Below are positions 26,541 through 35,009 of a stretch of 59,819 nt of DNA, in pieces. The translations under genes were made by a program, and so were the position numbers. Under the pieces are notes generated by a model, which was not told the DNA's origin, ran no database searches, and saw only the letters and a program-made list of their open reading frames with translations. The DNA is taken from the NCBI GenBank assembly GCA_964436865.1, contig CAYTFK010000007.1, positions 1 through 59,819 on the forward strand. The letters run 5' to 3'. The first letter of the stretch is position 1, and each line of letters begins with the position of its first letter. The DNA comes from JAXGPP01 sp964436865 (GTDB taxonomy: Bacteria > Planctomycetota > Planctomycetia > Pirellulales > Thermoguttaceae).

Positions 26541-27271
26541 GTCCCGCGGAGCACGTTTTCCGCTATAGGATCTATCTGGCGTACCTGGACCTCGAAGAAT
26601 TGCCGACGTTGCTGGAGGGCGGATACTGCCTCTGGCGGGCTCGCTTTGCGCCCGCTTCGTTCCGCCGCCGCGACCATCTCGGCGATCCGCAAGTGCCGCT
26701 GGCCGACGCTGTCAGAAACCTGGTCGAGGAGCGTGCCGGATGGCGCCCCGAGGGGCCGATCTGCCTGCTGACGCTGCTGCGGAACTGGGGCTACTACTTC
26801 TGCCCGCTCAGCCTGTACTACTGCATCGAGCCCGGCGCGGAGAAGGTCGAGGCCGTCGTGGCCGAGGTGACCAACACCCCGTGGCACGAACGGCATTGGT
26901 ACGTCCTCGACGCCGGTAACCGCGAGGGCGAACCGCCGCGGCTTCGTTTTCGCCATCCCAAAGGCTTCCACGTCTCGCCATTCATGGACATGGATATGCA
27001 ATACGGGTGGCGTTTCCGTCCGCCCGGTGCGGAACTGAGCGTGGCCATCGTCAACACCCGGGGCAATGAGCGTCTGTTCGATGTCAGCTTGATACTGAAA
27101 CGCCGCGAGTGGAGCCGCCGGTCGATGCTCCGCATACTGGCGAGCCATCCGTGGATGACCGGCCGGGTGACCCAAGCCATCTACTGGCAGGCGTTTCGAC
27201 TCTGGTGGAAGAAATGCCCGTTCTACCCCCATCCGAAGCACGGCCAGGTTATGCAAGGGCAGAATCCATGA
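26495..27271 (+). CDS. DUF1365 family protein
   Basis: A 258-aa protein, with the start at 26495 (MRSCLYQGYVQHRRLSP), which matches the usual DUF1365 N-terminus. Diagnostic stretches are 'FRYRIYLAYLDLEELP', 'LLRNWGYYFCPLSLYYC', 'EVTNTPWHERHWYVL' and 'KGFHVSPFMDMDMQY'. It overlaps the end of the FAD gene by 46 bp and its own stop overlaps the CFA-synthase start (ATGA). The family's biochemical function is unknown, but it is consistently linked to CFA-type methyltransferases. Confidence 0.95.
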   Translation: MRSCLYQGYVQHRRLSPAEHVFRYRIYLAYLDLEELPTLLEGGYCLWRARFAPASFRRRDHLGDPQVPLADAVRNLVEERAGWRPEGPICLLTLLRNWGYYFCPLSLYYCIEPGAEKVEAVVAEVTNTPWHERHWYVLDAGNREGEPPRLRFRHPKGFHVSPFMDMDMQYGWRFRPPGAELSVAIVNTRGNERLFDVSLILKRREWSRRSMLRILASHPWMTGRVTQAIYWQAFRLWWKKCPFYPHPKHGQVMQGQNP

Positions 27272-28539
27272 CAGGAGCTTCCATTGAAAGCAGCCAGCGC
27301 GAGAACGCCCGCGGGTTGCTCGAGCGGACCCTGCGACATCTCGTTTGGCGGCGGCTGGAAAACCTCGATCACGGGCGGTTGACGATCGACGAGGGCAACG
27401 AGCGGCGAGAATTCGGGCGACTTGGGCCGGACTCGCTGACAGCCAGCATCGAGATTCGCGATCCGCGATTCTACCGGCACCTCGTTCTTGGCGGGAGCCT
27501 CGGCGCGGCGGAAGCGTATCTCCGCGGATACTGGACTTGCAACGATCTTGTCAGCCTGGTCCGAATTTTCTGCCGGAATGCCACGGTGTCGGCCGGCCTG
27601 GAAAGAGGCCCGGCGCGACTGCTCCGCCCGTTCACGAGAATCGGCCACTGGCTGCGGCGAAACACGCTGCCGGGAAGCCGGCGCAACATCGCCGCCCATT
27701 ACGACCTGGGCAACGAGTTCTTCGCGCTGTTTCTCGATGAGACGATGGCCTATTCATGCGCGGTCTTCCCGCAGGCCGGCAGTTCGCTCCACGAGGCGTC
27801 GGTCGCCAAGTTCGACCGCATATGCCAGAAGCTCGCCCTGACCGCGGACGATCACGTGCTGGAAATCGGCACCGGTTGGGGCGGGTTCGCGCTTCATGCC
27901 GCGAAGCGGTACGGTTGCCGGGTCACCACAACGACCATCTCGCCTAAACAATACGACTACTCACGACGGCAGGTGGCGGCCGCCGGCCTCGGCGAACGGA
28001 TCACGGTGCTCGGCGAAGACTATCGGGCGCTGGCGGGCACGTTCGACAAGCTCGTCTCGATTGAAATGATCGAGGCGGTGGGGCACCAGTTCTTCGACAC
28101 GTTCTTTCATGCCTGCTCGCAGCGGCTGAAGCCCGAGGGCATGATGCTCCTGCAGGCGATCGTCATCCCCGACCAGCGTTACGACCGCTACCGGCGGTCG
28201 GTGGACTTCATTCAGAAGTACGTCTTTCCCGGCGGCTGCCTGCCATCGGTGGGAGCGATCTGTCACTCACTGGGGCGAGCGACCGACTTCCAACTCACCC
28301 ACCTGGAAGACATCACGCCGCATTACGCCCAGACGCTGTCGCTGTGGCGGGAGCGATTCTTCGCCAACATCGATCAGGTGCGAGGGCAGGGATTTTCCGA
28401 GGAGTTCATCCGCACCTGGGAGTACTACTTCTGCTATTGCGAAGGCGCGTTCCGCGAGCGGGCCATCGGCGACGTGCAGATGATACTCACCAGGCCAGCC
28501 TGTCGGCGGGCGCCGATTCTGCCGCCCCTATCAGCGTAG
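27268..28539 (+). CDS. cfa: Cyclopropane-fatty-acyl-phospholipid synthase family methyltransferase
   Basis: A 423-aa SAM-dependent enzyme that transfers a methyl group to unsaturated acyl chains of membrane phospholipids. Present are 'HYDLGNEFFALFLDETMAYSC' (Cys of the active site), SAM motif I 'VLEIGTGWGGFALHAA', 'SIEMIEAVGHQFF' (Glu), 'EDITPHYAQTL' (His) and 'YYFCYCEGAF' (Tyr). All bicarbonate-site residues expected from the E. coli enzyme appear to be kept. The start is at 27268, overlapping the DUF1365 stop by ATGA. It converges with the DUF2177 gene, the 3' ends overlapping by 9 bp. Confidence 0.95.
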   Translation: MTGASIESSQRENARGLLERTLRHLVWRRLENLDHGRLTIDEGNERREFGRLGPDSLTASIEIRDPRFYRHLVLGGSLGAAEAYLRGYWTCNDLVSLVRIFCRNATVSAGLERGPARLLRPFTRIGHWLRRNTLPGSRRNIAAHYDLGNEFFALFLDETMAYSCAVFPQAGSSLHEASVAKFDRICQKLALTADDHVLEIGTGWGGFALHAAKRYGCRVTTTTISPKQYDYSRRQVAAAGLGERITVLGEDYRALAGTFDKLVSIEMIEAVGHQFFDTFFHACSQRLKPEGMMLLQAIVIPDQRYDRYRRSVDFIQKYVFPGGCLPSVGAICHSLGRATDFQLTHLEDITPHYAQTLSLWRERFFANIDQVRGQGFSEEFIRTWEYYFCYCEGAFRERAIGDVQMILTRPACRRAPILPPLSA

Positions 28540-28932
28540 CCAGCGCCCGGCCATGTATCCGATTCCGCTGACCGATGCGGCGAGAATCGTGCCCCACGCC
28601 ATGTCAACAACCGTCACGAGCCACGGCCAGTTCTTGACCGTCGCCAGGTTCGTCAGATCGTACGTGGCGTAGGTGATCAGGCCGAAGAAGCCGCCGAGCA
28701 ATAAGGCCTTTCGGAGCGAGCCGGCCTGCAGACCGGGGGCGACGGCGAACACGAGCATCCCGGCCACAAACAGCAGGTAGAAGATGATCGCCGCCAACCA
28801 ATTGGGCTGATCGGCCAATAAGAAGCCCAGTTGCTTGCGATAGAAGCTGCGGGCCACAACCCCGAGCCAGACAAGGTCGATCGCCAGGAAGCCAACCAGC
28901 GCGCACAGGTAGATTTTCAGGTAGTACAGCAT
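28531..28932 (-). CDS. DUF2177 family membrane protein
   Basis: A 133-aa protein with four predicted membrane helices and family sequences 'AIDLVWLGVVARSFYRKQLG' and 'TYATYDLTNLATVKNWP'. The start is at 28932: AAAGGA lies 9 bases upstream, while the in-frame ATG at 28941 would touch the ribosome site. Its 3' end overlaps the end of the plus-strand CFA gene. It is the last gene of the minus-strand lipid operon. DUF2177 proteins recur beside CFA-type genes, but their role is unknown. Confidence 0.92.
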   Translation of the reverse strand: MLYYLKIYLCALVGFLAIDLVWLGVVARSFYRKQLGFLLADQPNWLAAIIFYLLFVAGMLVFAVAPGLQAGSLRKALLLGGFFGLITYATYDLTNLATVKNWPWLVTVVDMAWGTILAASVSGIGYMAGRWLR

Positions 28933-28963
28933 TGTTGACATTCCTTTACTCTTGCAATGACGG

Positions 28964-30013
28964 TCAGGCTCGATCCGCGCTTTGCCGGCGATCTGCAAAC
29001 AGATAGTGGGAGACAAACCACTCGTTCCCGCCGCGGTAGGCGAAGAGTTCCGCACAGGCCATGAAGAACATCCGCCACCGCTGGAAATGGACACTGCCCT
29101 CCGCCGCTCCCCGGTCGGCCTCGAAGAGCGGCAGAAGCTCACTGCGGCGGGCGTCGCACTGCGACAGCCAGGCCTCCAGTGTCCGCGCGTAGTGGGTGCC
29201 CGACACGCTCCAGTGGTCCACCAGGGCAAGGTCCTGCTGGAAATGCAGGAGCAAGTCGTCGGAAGGCATGATTCCGCCGGTGAAGAAGTGGCGGCCCATC
29301 CAGTTCTCGTCACCCTCGGTCTCGAACGGGTAGGCGAACTGCCGGTGGCAGAAGATGTGAACCATCAGCTTGCCCCCAGGCACAAGCCAGCCGGCGATTC
29401 GCCGCAGCAGTGCTTCATAGTTCCGCACGTGCTCGAACATCTCTACCGAGACGACGCGTTCAAACCGTTCCCGGGCGTCAAAATCGGCCACGTTCGCCGT
29501 GACGACCTCCACGTTCTTCAAGCCCATCTTTGCCGAGCGGGCGAGGATGAACTCGCGTTGCGTTCGCGAGTTGGAAACCGCGGTGACGCGGCATGCGGGA
29601 TACTTCTCGGCGATCCACAGGCAGAGCGAGCCCCATCCGCAGCCCAGTTCGAGCACCCGCATCCCGTCGGCAATTCCCGCCCGGCGGCAGAACAGGTCGA
29701 GCATGGCTTCTTCGGCCTCGGCCAGCGTCGTCTCGGCGGTCGGCCAGTAGCAGCAACTGTACTTCAGCCGCGGCCCCAGCACGCGTTCGAAGAAGGCGCT
29801 GGGCACTTCATAGTGCTGCTCGTTGGCGGCGTCGGTCTCGACGGCGATGCGGCTGCCGCGCAGCTCGTCGATGAACTGCCGTAGCTGCTCCCGCTGCTGT
29901 TCCACGCCGCCACGATCCTCTTGCCGCAACCGCCTTGCCAACAGCCGGCGCATGCCCACGCGAATCAACCGGTCCGGCAAGACGGCCCGTTCGGCCAGGT
30001 CGATCGGATCCAT
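28964..30013 (-). CDS. Second CFA-type SAM methyltransferase
   Basis: A 349-aa class I methyltransferase of the cyclopropane-synthase superfamily, shorter and divergent from the plus-strand copy. Visible are 'HYEVPSAFFERVLGPRLKYSCCYW', 'VLELGCGWGSLCLWIAEKYP' (motif I), 'SVEMFEHVRNYEALL' and 'SVSGTHYARTLEAW'. The C-terminal Tyr-containing motif of true CFA synthases is altered ('ACAELFAYRGGNEWF'), suggesting a different product such as a methylated or furan-type acyl chain (inference). The ATG overlaps the stop of the glycosidase gene (TGATG), with GGAAGGTGG upstream. Its first 31 codons lie inside the 115-bp repeat. Confidence 0.92.
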   Translation of the reverse strand: MDPIDLAERAVLPDRLIRVGMRRLLARRLRQEDRGGVEQQREQLRQFIDELRGSRIAVETDAANEQHYEVPSAFFERVLGPRLKYSCCYWPTAETTLAEAEEAMLDLFCRRAGIADGMRVLELGCGWGSLCLWIAEKYPACRVTAVSNSRTQREFILARSAKMGLKNVEVVTANVADFDARERFERVVSVEMFEHVRNYEALLRRIAGWLVPGGKLMVHIFCHRQFAYPFETEGDENWMGRHFFTGGIMPSDDLLLHFQQDLALVDHWSVSGTHYARTLEAWLSQCDARRSELLPLFEADRGAAEGSVHFQRWRMFFMACAELFAYRGGNEWFVSHYLFADRRQSADRA

Positions 30014-30036
30014 CAGGGGCCACCTTCCTTCTTGGG
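29922..30036 (-). repeat. 115-bp direct repeat, copy A
   Basis: This copy matches 32011-32125 at 112 of 115 positions. Read on the minus strand, it contains the last codons of a 'PKKEGG' C-terminus, the Shine-Dalgarno sequence, the TGATG junction and the first 31 codons of the second CFA-type gene. Here the upstream C-terminus belongs to the glycosidase. Confidence 0.95.
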
Positions 30037-31974
30037 CTGGACCAGCGGGCGGTAGAGACGCTCGCGAAATGATGCCTCGCGGAGCAACACCGCCTGCAGG
30101 AAGCGGAAACTGTCGGCCAGGTAGCCCTCGTATCCCGAAGGCTTGCCATCCCAGGTCGTCCAGTCGATACCCTGTCCCGCTGCGTCGCGCACGCCGTTCT
30201 GAAATTCTCCGCGTCCCTGTCGCTCCAGCATGGCGAGCAGAATCCGGTCGGCGGGCTCCGGGTCGCCGACGACATAATGCGCGGCCAGGAAATGCAGGAC
30301 CTGTCCGGCAGTGATGCCACCGTTCATGTATTGCCCGAACGTGTCCGTGCCGTCATCCTGCTTCGGAATGCCGAGTCCGTCCGGCTGCAAGTAGTCGGCG
30401 CGGAGCACGGGCACCAGCATCGGCGGCACGCCGAGGTCGAACCGCGTGAAGCCAGCGGCCGCCATCTTCTTGCGCAGTCTGGCGAGAATCTCGCGCCCCT
30501 GGGCCGGCTCGACAAGACCATATTCGATCGCCAGACCGTTCACGGTAGGCGCGGCGTAGTCGTGCAGTTCGCCGTCGGCGCTCTTCCACCACGCCAGCCA
30601 GCCGGTTTCCGGATTGAGGAGCGTCGGCACATAGGCCGCCTTCAGTTTGCAGGCCAGTTGCGTGTAGCGGGCCTGTTGCTCCTTACGGCCAGCTTTCTCC
30701 TCCAGATCGGCCAGACACCGCCAGGCACGATAGATGAGTGCATTACAGTAGGCATCTTTGTGCCCGCAGTTCAATGCATCCCACCAGGCGCAGGAGCGGG
30801 CCGGCTGTCTGAGCGTGCCGCGGTTGCCGCTCTGAGTGGCCTCGACCAGACCGTCGTTGTCCACGTCCCGTCTGGCGAGGAAATCGGCGATCAGTTCCAG
30901 TTTCCCCAGGTGCTTGCCCAACCACTCCTTATCGCCGGTGGCTTCGACATAGTCCCACGAAGCAATCAGGGGACCTGCATTGGCATCGAGAAAATTAAGG
31001 TAGTCCCAATAGCAGACAACTTCACCGGTCGGGCGAAGCCGCCTCCCGCTCAACCAGAACTCGATGGTTCTTCGGAGCAGCGGCATCGTCGATACCCCAG
31101 GCGCTACCTCGGGCGTCCAGAATGCCTGGTCGGCATAGAACCACAGCGAGCAGCTTGCCGGATCGCTGATCACGTTGTTGCCGAGTATGCCCGCGGGCGC
31201 GCTAAAAGGATTGCCCTGATTTCCCCACTGCGCGCTGGGCTGCCAGATATTGAACCAGCCGCGGCGGGCCTTTGCCCACAGCGCGGTATCCGCAATGCCT
31301 GCGGGCGGCGAGAGAAGGTGCGGCGAGAACTCCAGCGTGTCGCTGGTGCCCGGCTGCGGCGTGGTCAGTTCCAACACCAGATTGACCGTCTTCGCCGCTC
31401 GGCTGCCATCAAGGCGAGCCTTCTTGACCAGTTTACGGTCAGGGTCACTGGACTTGCCAGTCAGAAGCATCTGCCCGAAATCCGGCGCGCTCACGATCGC
31501 GGGCAGGTGAAAGCTCCCGTCATCGTTCCATACACTTGAGATCGCTGTCACCGGCGTCACGCCCGGCGCAAACGGGAACACGAGTTCCATGCCTTCGACC
31601 TTTCCGAGATCCGGCCCGTTGCCGCTGAATTGCATGATCAGGCCGCCCCCGGCCGATCGAATTCGCCACATGATTTCGGTCTCCGGCGCAACCGTGATCC
31701 AATAGGTCTTGCCGCCGGCGTCCGCGTCCCAGCGCGTCGGCAAGTCGATGCCGTTGCGCCACTGGCCGGCGCAGCCGATCCGCAAACCTACCATCGACTC
31801 GAGGCGCAGCAGATTCGTCTTCTCACGTCCGGTGCCCTCGGTATCCCAGCCCAGCGCAGAGATCTCAGGGCGTGAAGCTCCCAATTCGATCCACACGGCG
31901 GCTTCGCCCGACAGCGCCAGTCCACAAACCAGGGTCGCCACCCCGGCAACACTACTTGCCATGATCTGTTTCAT
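30013..31974 (-). CDS. Secreted six-hairpin glycoside hydrolase inserted in the lipid operon
   Basis: A 653-aa protein with a signal peptide ('IMASSVAGVATLVCGLALSGEA'). The N-terminal half is beta-rich, and residues about 300-640 form an (alpha/alpha)6-type glycosidase barrel. Acidic and aromatic residues suited to sugar binding include 'VVCYWDYLNFLDANAG', 'RRDVDNDGLVEA', 'SCAWWDALNCGHKDAYCNA' and 'WTTWDGKPSGYEGYLADSF'. The exact GH family is not certain. It lies between DUF1295 and a CFA-type methyltransferase, which are otherwise direct neighbours. Its last six codons (PKKEGG-Pro) come from the duplicated DUF1295 3' end. It starts ATG over the TGA of a 43-aa remnant and ends TGATG into the methyltransferase. 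Confidence 0.85.
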   Translation of the reverse strand: MKQIMASSVAGVATLVCGLALSGEAAVWIELGASRPEISALGWDTEGTGREKTNLLRLESMVGLRIGCAGQWRNGIDLPTRWDADAGGKTYWITVAPETEIMWRIRSAGGGLIMQFSGNGPDLGKVEGMELVFPFAPGVTPVTAISSVWNDDGSFHLPAIVSAPDFGQMLLTGKSSDPDRKLVKKARLDGSRAAKTVNLVLELTTPQPGTSDTLEFSPHLLSPPAGIADTALWAKARRGWFNIWQPSAQWGNQGNPFSAPAGILGNNVISDPASCSLWFYADQAFWTPEVAPGVSTMPLLRRTIEFWLSGRRLRPTGEVVCYWDYLNFLDANAGPLIASWDYVEATGDKEWLGKHLGKLELIADFLARRDVDNDGLVEATQSGNRGTLRQPARSCAWWDALNCGHKDAYCNALIYRAWRCLADLEEKAGRKEQQARYTQLACKLKAAYVPTLLNPETGWLAWWKSADGELHDYAAPTVNGLAIEYGLVEPAQGREILARLRKKMAAAGFTRFDLGVPPMLVPVLRADYLQPDGLGIPKQDDGTDTFGQYMNGGITAGQVLHFLAAHYVVGDPEPADRILLAMLERQGRGEFQNGVRDAAGQGIDWTTWDGKPSGYEGYLADSFRFLQAVLLREASFRERLYRPLVQPKKEGGP

Positions 31975-32102
31975 GTGGTTTGTCGCCTTCTGTCAATCAA
32001 GCCCGCTCCCTGCCGCAACCGCCTTGCCATCAGCCGGCGCATGCCCACGCGGATCAACCGGTCCGGCAAGACGGCCCGTTCGGCCAGGTCGATCGGATCC
32101 AT
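31971..32102 (-). pseudogene. 43-aa remnant of the second CFA-type gene
   Basis: From ATG 32102 the frame encodes MDPIDLAERAVLPDRL..., matching the second methyltransferase for 31 codons (one Leu-to-Met change). It then diverges and stops at 31971. The TGA overlaps the ATG of the glycosidase gene (ATGA). It keeps the native ribosome site and TGATG coupling to DUF1295. It is either a decayed leftover of the insertion or a functioning coupling peptide for the glycosidase. Confidence 0.85.
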
Positions 32103-32125
32103 CAGCGGCCACCTTCCTTCTTGGG
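32011..32125 (-). repeat. 115-bp direct repeat, copy B
   Basis: This copy has three mismatches to 29922-30036: one silent, one Leu/Met, and one giving Arg instead of Pro as last residue. Here it contains the genuine 3' end of DUF1295 (PKKEGGR) joined by TGATG to the methyltransferase remnant. It probably represents the original operon junction. Confidence 0.95.
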
Positions 32126-32980
32126 AAACCAGGGGACGAAGACGCTGGTGGTGCGCTGGTACTGGCGATAGTCGTCGCCGCGGCTGGCCAATGCCTGCGC
32201 CTCGGTCGGCGGAATGCCGGTCACCCGGAGGAGAAAATAGAGCATTACTGCCGGCGCCAGCAGCGTGAGCCACCAGTACGGAGAACCGACCGCCAACGCC
32301 ACATACGACCACCAGTGGAGCCATTCGAAGAAGTAGTTCGGGTGGCGCGAGTATCGCCACCACCCCTCGCGGCAGGTCCGGCCCCGGTTCTCCAGGTTCC
32401 GTTTGAACCGGGCGAGTTGCCGGTCGGCGAGTATCGTATTGCCGACGCCGATGCACCAGATCAGCGTTCCTGCCAGATCCCATGCGGTCCAGCGGTCTAC
32501 GGGGTGATGAGTCACCACAAGGACCGGTAGAGCGAAGAACAGTGCCGCCAGGGCCTGGCTCTGAAAGAAGATGAACAGCCGCTTCCCGGCCGCCGCTCCC
32601 CATTTCTCGCGCAAGGTCCGGTAGCGGCCCTCTTCTGGATGGCCGACCAAGCGATCGAGCAGAATGTAGAGCGCCAGCCGGGCGGACCAAATGCCGACGA
32701 GCGTGGCAACCAGCAGGCGGCGTGGAGGATAGCCGTCGGACGTCGCCGCGAAGAAGATCCCCAACATGCCGATCGCGGCGGCCCAACCGGCATCGACAAC
32801 TCCGGCGTTGCCCGTCTTCCGCTGGACAAGCCACAGGCCGGCCATCAGCGCCGAAACGAACAACAGCCCGAGAAGGACTTGCACGCCGGGGTTCAGAAGC
32901 ACGTTAATCGTCCTCCGCCTTATCGACCGGTTGGACCTGCCGAGTTCACGCTGACGGGCTGGGCTGGGTCTGCCGGACAT
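32102..32980 (-). CDS. DUF1295 family membrane protein
   Basis: A 292-aa protein with six to seven membrane helices. The family hallmarks are 'DAGWAAAIGMLGIFFA', 'LWARLALY'-like sequence and the C-terminal reductase/methyltransferase-type motif 'REGWWRYSRHPNYFFEWLHWW' (about residues 205-225). It belongs to the steroid-5-alpha-reductase/ICMT-like fold and usually sits in the same cluster as CFA-type genes. The start overlaps the radical SAM 3' end by 35 bp, and no strong Shine-Dalgarno sequence is seen, so the N-terminus is uncertain by up to about 25 residues. Its stop forms TGATG with the downstream remnant. Confidence 0.92.
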   Translation of the reverse strand: MSGRPSPARQRELGRSNRSIRRRTINVLLNPGVQVLLGLLFVSALMAGLWLVQRKTGNAGVVDAGWAAAIGMLGIFFAATSDGYPPRRLLVATLVGIWSARLALYILLDRLVGHPEEGRYRTLREKWGAAAGKRLFIFFQSQALAALFFALPVLVVTHHPVDRWTAWDLAGTLIWCIGVGNTILADRQLARFKRNLENRGRTCREGWWRYSRHPNYFFEWLHWWSYVALAVGSPYWWLTLLAPAVMLYFLLRVTGIPPTEAQALASRGDDYRQYQRTTSVFVPWFPKKEGGR

Positions 32981-34706
32981 GCGCCCGGCTGGTCTCGGCC
33001 GCAGGCAACGGCACTGCCGCCGGCGTGACGTAGCGGCACCGCACGGCAGACGGGCACTCTTCCAGGTTCACGGCGTCGTTGACCTCGTAGAACGTGGGTG
33101 GTTCATAAGTCCAGCCTCGCGCCAGGCGCCGCTCCTCCTGCCGGATCTTCCACAAGACATAGGGACCGCCGATCGCGGCGGAAACCCGCGAAGTCCAGCC
33201 GAACTCGCGATACATATCCTCCAAAAGGCTTGACATCCTGGCGTGCAACGCAGGATCTCGCCGGTAATAGCGTTTCGCCGCTGCGACGACCGCCGAATAC
33301 GTGGTGGCCATTCCCTTGACTTCCCAGGCAAATCGCCGCCGAATCCGCTGATCGGCGTGGCTCTTGTACCGCCGCCAACCGGTCAAAGTGGTCTGCACCA
33401 CTCGCAGCATGCTCGGACCGTTGACCGCGAAATCGCGCTCGAATGCCCGCACGATCAACTCGGACTCCAACCCGGCAGGAATGTGGGGGTGCCGGTAGTT
33501 GAAGCGGAATTGCCCGTGGGTATCGGCAAGCGGGCACTCGCTCTCCTCAAGCATGCGTCCCTGCGCGGAGACCTCTCCGTGCAGCGGCGTGCCGGGCAAC
33601 GGCATGTAGAGCATGAATTGGTGGAAATCGGTACGGTGACGGACGGCACGCTCGATGACCTGGTCGATGTTCTCCGGCGAGTGCTCTTCAAGCCCGATGA
33701 TCGTCGACCCGAGAACACGGATGCCGTGCGACTGAAGCCGCCGAACCAGCTCAAACGTGTCGCTCCTGGCGAGCTTCGCATACTGGCTATTCTCGCCCTC
33801 CACTCCCATCCAGATCCAGGAGACGCCCAGGGCGATGAGCTGCTCCATGGTGTAAGATTCGATCACGTCGGCGGAACTGAAGACGTAAAGCATCCATGAC
33901 TTGTCGTGCTCGCGCATCAGTTCGAGCAGTCGCAATGCCCGTCGCCGATGGAAAAGGAAGTTCTCATCCATGACGAAGAACGACCGGTTTCCGAGCGACT
34001 GTTCGATCTGGCACATGACGTCGAACAGCTCGTCGCCCGTGCGGTAGAAATCGATCCACTTCCCCTTGCCGCCGAACATCGATGAGGTCGCGCAGAAGTT
34101 GCAGCCCATCGGACAGCCCACCGAAGGGATGAGCGTGGCCGCGACACGGAAGGTCTTCTCCTTGACCGCGATGCCCATCGAACGCGTGCCGATCCGCGTG
34201 GGAATCACCGGGTGCCGGACAGGCTGACCGGGATCCTCGCCCAGGAAACGCCGGAACCACTCGACTCCTTCACCGCGGACGATCCAATCGGCGTCGACAC
34301 GCGCGGCAAGGTCGGAAATACCGGCCACGTGGCCGCCAACGACGATCGCCGCGGCGGGCAGGTGCTGCCGAACCAACTCGCACATGCGCTTGACCTTGAG
34401 CACATTCGTTGTGATGCTGCTGATGCCCACGACATCGTACGGGTAGCGGCGGATCTCCTCGACGAACCGGTCGAGTGTCGGAAAGTCCAACAGCGTGCAG
34501 GGCGCCGCGATGTTGGCCTGGATGAGCATCAGTCCCCACGAGCGGTGGAACATTCGCAGCGAAAACGCTCCTTCCACCCGCGTCACCTGATTGTGGTACA
34601 GCTCCATCGGGTTAATCGCCCGACTGCCGTACTCGTCGTCCAAGGCGTACGGGCCGAAGACGCTGGCCAAGAGCACCCTGGCCTGACTGCCGAGGGGATG
34701 GGGCAT
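32946..34706 (-). CDS. B12-binding-domain radical SAM enzyme
   Basis: A 586-aa protein from ATG 34706. Residues about 60-165 form a cobalamin-binding-type Rossmann domain ('YDVVGISSITTNV', 'IVVGGHVAG'). The radical SAM cluster motif is CxxxCxxC at C198/C202/C205 ('VGCPMGCNFCATSSM'). Further elements are 'FFVMDENFLFHRRRALRLLELM' and 'VLGSTIIGLEEHSPENI'. It resembles the lipid- and hopanoid-modifying B12-radical SAM proteins more than tRNA enzymes, but the substrate is not known. Longer starts to 34904 exist without ribosome sites. It is the promoter-proximal gene of the minus-strand lipid operon. Confidence 0.9.
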   Translation of the reverse strand: MPHPLGSQARVLLASVFGPYALDDEYGSRAINPMELYHNQVTRVEGAFSLRMFHRSWGLMLIQANIAAPCTLLDFPTLDRFVEEIRRYPYDVVGISSITTNVLKVKRMCELVRQHLPAAAIVVGGHVAGISDLAARVDADWIVRGEGVEWFRRFLGEDPGQPVRHPVIPTRIGTRSMGIAVKEKTFRVAATLIPSVGCPMGCNFCATSSMFGGKGKWIDFYRTGDELFDVMCQIEQSLGNRSFFVMDENFLFHRRRALRLLELMREHDKSWMLYVFSSADVIESYTMEQLIALGVSWIWMGVEGENSQYAKLARSDTFELVRRLQSHGIRVLGSTIIGLEEHSPENIDQVIERAVRHRTDFHQFMLYMPLPGTPLHGEVSAQGRMLEESECPLADTHGQFRFNYRHPHIPAGLESELIVRAFERDFAVNGPSMLRVVQTTLTGWRRYKSHADQRIRRRFAWEVKGMATTYSAVVAAAKRYYRRDPALHARMSSLLEDMYREFGWTSRVSAAIGGPYVLWKIRQEERRLARGWTYEPPTFYEVNDAVNLEECPSAVRCRYVTPAAVPLPAAETSRAHVRQTQPSPSA

Positions 34707-35009
34707 CGTGGATCGGCTGGAGAAGGTCCGTTGAGGGACTCGTCGCGCGGTCTGCATGTTCGCGTTCAGCCTGAGTGGCCGCCCCGGACTTTCTCTCAGG
34801 CTACACGTTACGATTCTTCGTGGAAAGGTGGCCCGACCGAGGAATTCATTCGGTAGAAAGAAAACGGCCAAAACGTCCACGGAACCTGCCGGGTTGGTGG
34901 ACACGATGCGTGCTCAAGCGAAACGACGCCAGCGCCGGCAAGCGTATTGGCAGGCCAGCATCAGGCGGGAGATTCTCGCTGTCTCCGGCCTGACGGATCG
35001 TTTCCGGGA
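34707..35009. other. Gap upstream of the radical SAM gene
   Basis: About 300 bp. Plus-strand open frames here (for example one starting near 34756 with an Arg/Gln-rich segment) have no ribosome site or family resemblance. The promoter of the minus-strand lipid operon should lie here; no convincing -35/-10 pair was found. Confidence 0.4.

Noticed and set aside
28941..28943. In-frame ATG nine bases before the DUF2177 start
   Set aside because: The AAAGGA ribosome site touches this codon, while the ATG at 28932 has ideal 9-base spacing.
29922..32125. The 115-bp repeats as ends of an insertion sequence
   Set aside because: They are direct, not inverted, consist of host coding sequence, and no transposase or target-site duplication is present.
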